From the NCBI GenBank assembly GCA_022560715.1, contig JADFSQ010000174.1, positions 1-5,189 of the forward strand: a stretch of DNA of 5,189 nucleotides, written 5' to 3'. The notes under the pieces were generated by a model. The model was given only the letters and a program-made list of their open reading frames with translations. It was not told where the DNA came from and did no database searches. Every line of letters begins with the position of its first letter. Within the stretch, counting starts at the first letter, position 1. The stretch comes from Bacteroidota bacterium. GTDB lineage: Bacteria; Bacteroidota; Bacteroidia; Flavobacteriales; Flavobacteriaceae. The translations under genes and the position numbers were made by a program. Below are positions 1 to 3,982 of the stretch, piece by piece.

Positions 1-222
1 GGAACGGTAATTGAGCAAATTAGCGAAGAATATGACGGAAAAGTAATTGTAGGCAAAGTTGATGTAGATGCAAATCAAGAATTTGCAGATAAATATGGTG
101 TACTTAATATACCTACGGTTTTAGTATTTCAAAATGGAGAAGTAGTAGGACGTCAGGTTGGTGTAGCACCAAAAAACGTATATGCCGAATCTTTAGATTC
201 TTTATTAGCAGAAAGCGAATAA
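1..222 (+). CDS. trxA: Thioredoxin, C-terminal part (5' end outside window)
   Basis: The window opens inside an open frame that encodes 73 residues and stops at TAA (220-222). The visible part matches the second half of the thioredoxin fold: a VGKVDVDAN strand/turn, the helix with FADKYGV, the cis-proline motif NIPT, the FQNGE hairpin and the conserved glycine segment GRQVGV, followed by the last amphipathic helix. The redox-active WCxxC motif would lie upstream and cannot be seen, so catalytic competence is not shown here. Thioredoxins are cytoplasmic disulfide reductases of about 105 residues, so roughly the last 70% is present. A strong hairpin terminator follows 27 bases after the stop, and a DUF58 gene starts 70 bases downstream on the same strand. 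The family call is secure; the symbol rests on the close resemblance to the general housekeeping thioredoxin. Confidence 0.93.
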   Translation, partial: GTVIEQISEEYDGKVIVGKVDVDANQEFADKYGVLNIPTVLVFQNGEVVGRQVGVAPKNVYAESLDSLLAESE

Positions 223-248
223 TAAATTATTTTTCATAAAAATTACTT

Positions 249-278
249 AAAGGTTTGCCAGATTGGCAAACCTTTTTT
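249..278 (+). terminator. Intrinsic terminator of the thioredoxin gene
   Basis: A perfect 12-bp stem (249-260 with 264-275) closes a three-base GAT loop and runs into a T6 tract (273-278). It lies 27 bases after the thioredoxin stop codon. The stem begins with AAA and ends in TTT, so it could also act on the opposite strand. It separates the thioredoxin gene from the DUF58 gene that starts at 293. Confidence 0.9.
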
Positions 279-292
279 AGTTTAGATACTTT

Positions 293-1222
293 ATGAATTT
301 ACAACAAGAACTCAATAAAACCGGAGGATTTAAAAACCTTGATCTACTTGCAAAACAAGTCGTAGAAGGATTTATTACAGGAATGCACAAAAGTCCGTTT
401 CATGGGTTTTCGGCAGAGTTTGCTGAACATAAAATTTACAATCAAGGAGAAAGTACACGACATATAGATTGGAAACTGTTTGCAAAAACCGATAAGCTCT
501 TTACAAAACGCTATGACGAAGAGACTAACTTAAGATGCCATTTAATAATTGATAATAGCAGCTCGATGCATTATCCACAGGTAAATAAATTAGCATTTAA
601 TTCTCTAAACAAAATTGGCTTTTCTGCTTTGGCAGCAGCATCTTTAATGCATATTTTTAAAAAACAAAGAGACGCAGTTGGGTTAAGCATTTATAGTAAT
701 AAGTACGATTATTATGCGCCAGAAAAAGGGAGTGAACGCCATCACAGAATGCTGATAGCCCAATTAAGTGAAACAGCAGTTTCGACACCAAAAAACACCA
801 CTACAAATACTTATGAATATTTGCATCAAATTGCTGAAAAAATTCATAGACGATCTATGATTTTTGTGTTTACTGATATGTTTCAAACAGGTATTGAGAG
901 TATAAAACTTTTTGATGCATTACGTCATTTAAAATACAACAAACACGATGTTATTTTATTTCATGTGTTTGATAAAGAAAAAGAATTAGATTTTAATTTC
1001 GATAATAAACCCAAACGTTTTGTAGATGTAGAAACAGGAGCGTTTATTAACCTTTATGCAGATAATATTAAAGAGAATTACGAAAAAGCGGTCAACACAT
1101 ATTTCAATGATATTAAATTAAAATGCGGACAGTATAAAATTAAATATGTTGAAGCAAATATAAATGAGAGTTTCGATAAAATATTGACGACTTATATGTT
1201 AGAACGGCAAAAATTTGTTTAA
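293..1222 (+). CDS. DUF58 domain protein (vWA-like fold)
   Basis: This complete 309-residue protein belongs to the DUF58 family, usually encoded beside MoxR-type AAA+ ATPases and thought to act with them in assembling or activating protein complexes. The N-terminal half carries the family signature: G30-M-H-K-S-P-F-H-G, then AEFAEHKIYNQGE and RHIDWK (56-61). A MIDAS-type metal-binding motif DxSxS follows at D87, S89, S91, and an FTD strand end (193-195) fits a vWA-like Rossmann fold. No membrane segment is seen, so it is probably cytoplasmic, as is common for the short form of the family. The start at ATG 293 is the only one possible near the family N-terminus, because an in-frame TAG lies at 278-280. 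There is no Shine-Dalgarno sequence. No moxR gene is in the window; the preceding gene is thioredoxin. Only a weak AT-only hairpin (1227-1242) follows the stop. The exact role is unknown. Confidence 0.9.
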   Translation: MNLQQELNKTGGFKNLDLLAKQVVEGFITGMHKSPFHGFSAEFAEHKIYNQGESTRHIDWKLFAKTDKLFTKRYDEETNLRCHLIIDNSSSMHYPQVNKLAFNSLNKIGFSALAAASLMHIFKKQRDAVGLSIYSNKYDYYAPEKGSERHHRMLIAQLSETAVSTPKNTTTNTYEYLHQIAEKIHRRSMIFVFTDMFQTGIESIKLFDALRHLKYNKHDVILFHVFDKEKELDFNFDNKPKRFVDVETGAFINLYADNIKENYEKAVNTYFNDIKLKCGQYKIKYVEANINESFDKILTTYMLERQKFV

Positions 1223-1251
1223 GACAGTTTTTAGCAAAAAACATAAAAAAT

Positions 1252-1284
1252 TTGTTGTGATATAAAAAATGGAATGTATATTTG
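1252..1284 (+). promoter_or_regulatory. Bacteroidota-type promoter for tRNA-Asp
   Basis: The sequence TATATTTG at 1277-1284 matches the Bacteroidota -7 consensus TAnnTTTG exactly. TTG triplets lie at 1252-1254 and 1255-1257; the second is separated from the -7 box by 19 bases, the expected -33 spacing. Transcription would start near 1290, giving the tRNA precursor a 5' leader of about 50 bases that contains the palindromic repeat at 1291-1323. The box sits 30 bases after the DUF58 stop and serves the tRNA only. Confidence 0.75.
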
Positions 1285-1290
1285 CACCCG

Positions 1291-1323
1291 CCTACGCACC
1301 GATAGCTTGCTTCGGTGGGCAGG
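1291..1323 (+). repeat. Imperfect palindromic repeat in the tRNA-Asp precursor leader
   Basis: This GC-rich 33-base segment stands out from its AT-rich surroundings. It folds as CCT (1291-1293) with AGG (1321-1323), two mismatches flanking one C-G pair, then CACCGA (1297-1302) with TCGGTG (1312-1317) around a TAGCTTGCT loop. It lies exactly between the -7 box and the 5' end of the tRNA, so it would be transcribed in the precursor leader. The base composition and the CCT...GGCAGG ends resemble small dispersed palindromic repeats of flavobacterial genomes, and a second element with the same ends lies at 2092-2110. Calling it a dispersed repeat is inference; the hairpin itself is seen directly. 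Confidence 0.55.
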
Positions 1324-1339
1324 ACCGCAATAATGCAAC

Positions 1340-1413
1340 GGTTTGGTAGTTCAGTTGGTTAGAATGTCGCCCTGTCACGGCGAAGGTCGCGGGTTCGAGT
1401 CCCGTCCAGACCG
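1340..1413 (+). tRNA. tRNA-Asp (anticodon GTC)
   Basis: A full cloverleaf can be drawn. The acceptor stem pairs 1340-1346 with 1406-1412 (one G-U pair) and is followed by discriminator G1413, as expected for tRNA-Asp. The anticodon stem pairs 1367-1371 with 1379-1383 around a seven-base loop with anticodon GTC at 1374-1376. The T stem pairs 1389-1393 with 1401-1405 around TTCGAGT. The D arm carries the usual AGTTCAGTTGGTTAGA pattern. The CCA end is not encoded, so it must be added after transcription. It is a single tRNA with its own promoter and terminator. The tract downstream holds integrase remnants, but no second copy of the tRNA 3' end was found in the window. Confidence 0.97.
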
Positions 1414-1416
1414 CTT

Positions 1417-1450
1417 AATTGCTAAAAAATGTATATATTTTTTAGCAATT
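1417..1450 (+). terminator. Terminator of tRNA-Asp
   Basis: A perfect 14-bp stem pairs 1417-1430 with 1437-1450 around the six-base loop GTATAT. The right arm contains T6 (1438-1443). It begins four bases after the tRNA. The stem has a run of A on the left and T on the right, so it can work on both strands. Confidence 0.8.
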
Positions 1451-1468
1451 TTAAAATGTTGTGTTGAT

Positions 1469-1584
1469 TGATAAACTAATGTTTATCAGTGGTTTAAGTA
1501 GTTAAACCAATGGAAAGCTTTCCTTTTTTCTGTATAGAAGATTGGGATGCTTTTTTGTTTTGGGGCATTTTATAATCTTCTATA
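1469..1584. repeat. Cluster of four adjacent palindromes downstream of tRNA-Asp
   Basis: Four perfect inverted repeats lie almost end to end. The first is TGATAAAC/GTTTATCA (1469-1476 and 1481-1488, four-base loop). The second is TGGTTTAA/TTAAACCA (1490-1497 and 1502-1509, four-base loop). The third is the 12-base palindrome GGAAAGCTTTCC (1512-1523), followed by T6. The fourth is TATAGAAGATT/AATCTTCTATA (1533-1543 and 1574-1584), with ATGC/GCAT (1547-1550 and 1565-1568) pairing again inside its loop. No convincing protein is encoded here on either strand. Possible roles are a structured RNA, terminators, or recombinase arm or accessory sites of a former element; the sequence does not decide between them. 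Confidence 0.5.
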
Positions 1585-1638
1585 AATGTCAACTTTACCA
1601 AGTCTTTCTTGAATATTTTAAATTTTGTCTTGTCTTAA

Positions 1639-1800
1639 ATGAAAACTAAACAAGATCACTCTGGTAAGGTCGTACACAAGAAGGCTAGTTTGGAGATGGA
1701 ACGGTTAAAGGGAGGTGATTCCTCTTCAACTACTTTATTTATAGATTTTAATAAATCTAGCTTGATAATTAAAAATATGACTTTTTTCATATTGAGGTAA
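1639..1800 (+). pseudogene. Integrase C-terminal remnant 1 (tyrosine recombinase family)
   Basis: Read from ATG 1639, this stretch encodes KTKQDHSGKVVHKKASLEME and then RLKGG (to about 1716), which aligns with the last 25 residues of the longer remnant at 3591-3794. The catalytic tyrosine codon of that alignment (TAT at the Y of QDSYGK) is TCT here (1660-1662), giving serine. Compared with the third copy, one base is missing near the end (around 1705-1712), so the frame runs past the ancestral TGA and continues for unrelated residues to TAA 1798-1800. Upstream, 1624-1638 may hold further decayed homology interrupted by a TAA at 1636-1638, but this is weak. It has no recombinase function. Beyond the tail, 1742-1759 and 1774-1793 form small AT hairpins of unknown meaning. 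Confidence 0.7.
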
Positions 1801-1847
1801 ATTATTAGTAACTTTATCTGTATTTTAAATAATACAAAGTTAAAAAA

Positions 1848-2045
1848 ATGAAAAATTTTATATTATGTTTAATTATTGCAGTATTAATTTTTAGATGTAG
1901 CACAAATGATAATAGTCTGCCTCAAAATGCTAACCCAGGAATATTAAGAATTGAAAGCATCAGTTTTCAAGGAAAAGAAGTAACTATAGACTGGAACGAT
2001 GTTGAAGACAAGATAGTTATGGAAAGATTGTACAGAAGAGGGTAA
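1848..2045 (+). pseudogene. Truncated lipoprotein gene fused to integrase-tail sequence
   Basis: The frame encodes 65 residues. The N-terminus is a lipoprotein signal: MKNF, a hydrophobic stretch to F15, then R16-C17 followed by STNDNS, typical of Bacteroidota lipoproteins, although arginine before the cysteine is unusual. Residues about 33-53 end in VTIDWNDVED, which resembles the start of a fibronectin-type or PKD-like beta-sandwich where DPDGD would normally follow. At about 2006 the DNA switches to sequence homologous to the end of an integrase gene, read here in another frame, so the last 12 residues are not genuine and the stop at 2043-2045 is accidental. A-rich DNA precedes the ATG in place of a Shine-Dalgarno. 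I read it as the 5' fragment of a longer outer-membrane or periplasmic lipoprotein gene. An intact short lipoprotein is possible but less likely. Confidence 0.6.
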
Positions 2046-2077
2046 GTTTAGAAATGGAGAGGTTGTGGAGGACATAG
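2006..2077 (+). pseudogene. Integrase C-terminal remnant 2 (tyrosine recombinase family)
   Basis: In the frame starting with CAA 2009 the DNA encodes QDSYGKIVQKRVSLEMERLW and then RT with stop TAG 2075-2077. This matches the end of the third remnant: 33 of 39 bases are identical by hand count over 2009-2047. SLEMERL is shared with the first remnant. The catalytic tyrosine codon is kept (TAT 2018-2020), but nothing of the domain before it remains, and an in-frame TGA lies two codons before CAA. The left edge coincides with the point where the lipoprotein frame loses sense. The natural KGK-type ending is replaced by WRT. It is not functional as a gene; it marks a recombination junction. Confidence 0.75.
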
Positions 2078-2091
2078 TTCAGATTCAAGAG

Positions 2092-2121
2092 CCTGTCTGT
2101 CTAAGGCAGGGGGGCAACCCC
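2092..2121. repeat. GC-rich paired hairpins after integrase remnant 2
   Basis: CCTGTC (2092-2097) pairs with GGCAGG (2105-2110) around TGTCTAA with one G-U pair, and directly after it GGGG (2111-2114) pairs with CCCC (2118-2121) around CAA. The block begins 14 bases after the stop of the second integrase remnant and is much richer in G and C than its surroundings. Its CCT...GGCAGG ends recall the repeat in the tRNA-Asp leader at 1291-1323. It may be a small dispersed palindromic repeat or the outer edge of a former element. Confidence 0.45.
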
Positions 2122-2157
2122 AATAAAATGTCAATCATAAGATTGGAATTTTTTATT
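2122..2157. terminator. Probable bidirectional terminator between integrase remnant 2 and the DUF418 gene
   Basis: AATAAAA (2122-2128) pairs with TTTTATT (2151-2157), and inside it TCAATC (2131-2136) pairs with GATTGG (2141-2146) around an ATAA loop. A T6 tract occupies 2149-2154. The structure lies between the plus-strand remnant and the convergent minus-strand DUF418 gene, 52 bases beyond its stop. A second small hairpin, TTATGAT/ATCATAA (2189-2195 and 2202-2208), sits directly after the DUF418 stop but has no U-tract. Confidence 0.45.
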
Positions 2158-2209
2158 TCTAATATGTCGTTTTGACCTATTCCAACAATTATGATCAATG
2201 TATCATAAG

Positions 2210-3439
2210 TTAATTCAAAATAGGTTGTAATCTTCCATATGTTATACTTCGCCATATCCATTCAAATGGTCCGAATCTAGCCCATTTAAACCACCAATTA
2301 CTAAAAATAATTTGAAGTATAAATATTAATAAGGTAAGCAAGATTCCAATTGTCGGACCTAACTTTCCATAGAGACCTAAGCCATGTTCATAGAAAATAA
2401 AGGAACAAATGATAGATTGGAGAAGATAATTAGTCAAAGACATACGACCCACTTTAGCGAGCCAAGTGAGGCATTTTTTCCATAGACCGGAACTATTTAA
2501 GATAATTATTACAAATAAATAGGATGCTGACATTGCTATTGCCCCGAGAACAAATAATAGTTCTGCAATCGGATCTTTAATAATATCTGAAAAATTGGAA
2601 AATAGATTCTCTGAATATAGACTCACTAATGTAATTGTCAAACCAATGATAAAAATCCATGGCAATGCTCTTTTTATTTGGACGATGTGTTTTTGAAGAT
2701 TTTGGAAGAATCCCTTGCGACTAATATAAAAGCCAATCAAAAACATAACAAACTCATTACCAATTATACTTATGTACCATGCAAATGAAGTGAGAATGTG
2801 GCTCCAATAGTCCACTCTCATCAGCACTAATTCATTATAAGTCCCATCCTTGTGTAATTCACGATCACAGGAATGACACAACTCTGACTTAGCTTTTAGT
2901 TCGTTTTGAACTACATGTTCTTTGTTTTCCTGATTCCAGATGTTGGGTCCATCCGAAAGATTATATACGAATGGAGTAAGGAGACAAATAACAAATAATA
3001 TTTTGATTGTCTTATTAGAAAAGTAGTAAATTAAAAGTAATAAGCATCCTAAAATAGCATATGCTGACAATACGTCTACCCATGCTATAAAAACACCATG
3101 AATAATTCCAAAGAAAAATAAAACCAAGAGTCTTCGAATATATACAGTTCTAAAATTTGATTTTTTCCTGATTGCCTTTCCAAGTTGTATAGCGAAGCCA
3201 ACCCCAAACAAAAATGAAAATAGATTTAGAAATTTGTTATCTGCAAAAACTTCAATGATCCAATAGATTAATTGATCCAATTTTCCAGTGAAAATATATT
3301 TTTCCCAACCGGACCCACTAAATACCTGCATATTGACAATCAAGATTCCTAAAATGGCAAACCCACGCAAAGAGTCTATCACTTCAATTCGGTCATCAGG
3401 TGAAGTAGGAGTAATTGTTATCTTACCAAAAAATGTCAT
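2210..3439 (-). CDS. DUF418 / YeiB-family multispanning membrane protein
   Basis: This intact 409-residue protein of the inner membrane has the two hallmarks of the YeiB/DUF418 family, whose length of about 400 it matches. The N-terminal segment reads DSLRGFAILGILIVN (22-36). The C-terminal DUF418 domain contains GRMSLTNYLLQS (331-342), the HGLGLYGKLG segment (352-361) and the closing FGPFEWIWRSITYGRLQP motif (389-406). About nine to ten hydrophobic segments are visible, among them 25-40, 70-88, 101-119, 122-140, 145-160, 222-240, 258-275, 291-314, 335-350 and 363-382. The family is distantly related to membrane acyltransferases and has no settled substrate. A hydrophilic loop (161-212) carries a CxxC pair (C188, C191). 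ATG 3439 is the natural start, just 21 residues before DSLRG. The gene stands alone between integrase remnants 2 and 3, opposite to them in direction, which suggests cargo of a former element. Confidence 0.9.
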   Translation of the reverse strand: MTFFGKITITPTSPDDRIEVIDSLRGFAILGILIVNMQVFSGSGWEKYIFTGKLDQLIYWIIEVFADNKFLNLFSFLFGVGFAIQLGKAIRKKSNFRTVYIRRLLVLFFFGIIHGVFIAWVDVLSAYAILGCLLLLIYYFSNKTIKILFVICLLTPFVYNLSDGPNIWNQENKEHVVQNELKAKSELCHSCDRELHKDGTYNELVLMRVDYWSHILTSFAWYISIIGNEFVMFLIGFYISRKGFFQNLQKHIVQIKRALPWIFIIGLTITLVSLYSENLFSNFSDIIKDPIAELLFVLGAIAMSASYLFVIIILNSSGLWKKCLTWLAKVGRMSLTNYLLQSIICSFIFYEHGLGLYGKLGPTIGILLTLLIFILQIIFSNWWFKWARFGPFEWIWRSITYGRLQPILN

Positions 3440-3590
3440 ATTTTCTGTAACTAATAGTTTTAGATTTGATATAATAGTTCAAACTTCAGTTGTTTTTACT
3501 ATCAGTAGGAATTATTATACCTGGGGAGATAATGAGCAGGATAAATGTTTAAAAACTTGTAGGTGTTTTTGTAAATATAATAAATAATAA
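3440..3590. other. Intergenic stretch between DUF418 start and integrase remnant 3
   Basis: This AT-rich stretch should hold the DUF418 promoter on the minus strand, but I find no TAnnTTTG match there. A plus-strand open frame that overlaps it (3288-3587) runs antisense through the DUF418 start and encodes nothing recognisable. No convincing repeat or RNA gene was seen. Confidence 0.4.
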
Positions 3591-3794
3591 TTAAAATGTG
3601 ATATAGAGTTTAATCTTACACATCATATAGCTAGAAAGACTTTTGCCAGTACTGTATTGTTATATAATGATGTTCCAATGGAGATTGTGAGTAAGTTATT
3701 AGGGCATTCTAGCATAAAAATAACACAGGATAGTTATGGTAAGATAGTACAGAAGAAAGTTAGTGAAGAGATAAATAGGTTGAAAGGAAAGTGA
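3591..3794 (+). pseudogene. Integrase C-terminal remnant 3, the longest (tyrosine recombinase family)
   Basis: From TTA 3591 to TGA 3794 the frame encodes about 67 residues of a tyrosine recombinase catalytic domain. Visible are LTHHIARKTFAS, containing the HxxR box, LLYNDVPMEIVSKLLGHSS, with the second conserved histidine, and KITQDSYGKIVQKK, with the nucleophile tyrosine (TAT 3738-3740). The protein ends in NRLKGK and a stop, as expected for Bacteroidota integrases of about 400 residues; the N-terminal 80% or more is absent, and a TAA (3588-3590) lies directly upstream in frame. No start codon or ribosome site is evident. These enzymes cut and rejoin DNA at attachment sites to insert mobile elements; this fragment cannot do so alone. 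Its reading frame is undamaged, so it is a younger relic than remnant 1, or is kept by recombination. Confidence 0.88.
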
Positions 3795-3982
3795 TTAAGT
3801 AAGAATTTAAACAATTCTAACTATAAAAAATTGTATTAAAGTTTTAATTTAAGAAAAATAATTATATCTTTATAATGTAAAATTTTCCTACATAAATTTA
3901 TATTAAATTTTTAAGAGTCGTTTTCGTTTTTTTCATTGATCTATAGCCCTCAAATATTTTAGTTTATTTATTTTATTAAGAT

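Noticed and set aside
1585..1640. Minus-strand reading that gives IQERLGKVDIYRR, reminiscent of the LGH...Y region of other integrases
   Set aside because: The match is short, lacks the histidine, is flanked by stops, and is on the strand opposite the real tails; probably chance.
1469..2121. CRISPR array or integron-type attC array
   Set aside because: The inverted repeats differ from one another and there are no regular direct repeats with spacers; the attC core pattern is not seen.
3288..3587. Plus-strand open frame of 99 codons
   Set aside because: Half of it is antisense to the conserved N-terminal part of the DUF418 gene, and the remainder encodes no recognisable protein and has no start signal.
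1340..3800. Search for a direct repeat of the tRNA-Asp 3' end as an attachment site (attR)
   Set aside because: No second copy of the T-arm or acceptor 3' sequence was found in the window, so integration into the tRNA itself cannot be shown.
3861..3962. Promoter for the PAS sensor gene (TATCTTTA at 3865-3872, TATTTTAG at 3955-3962)
   Set aside because: Each has mismatches to TAnnTTTG and no TTG at the correct distance, and such strings are common in AT-rich DNA.
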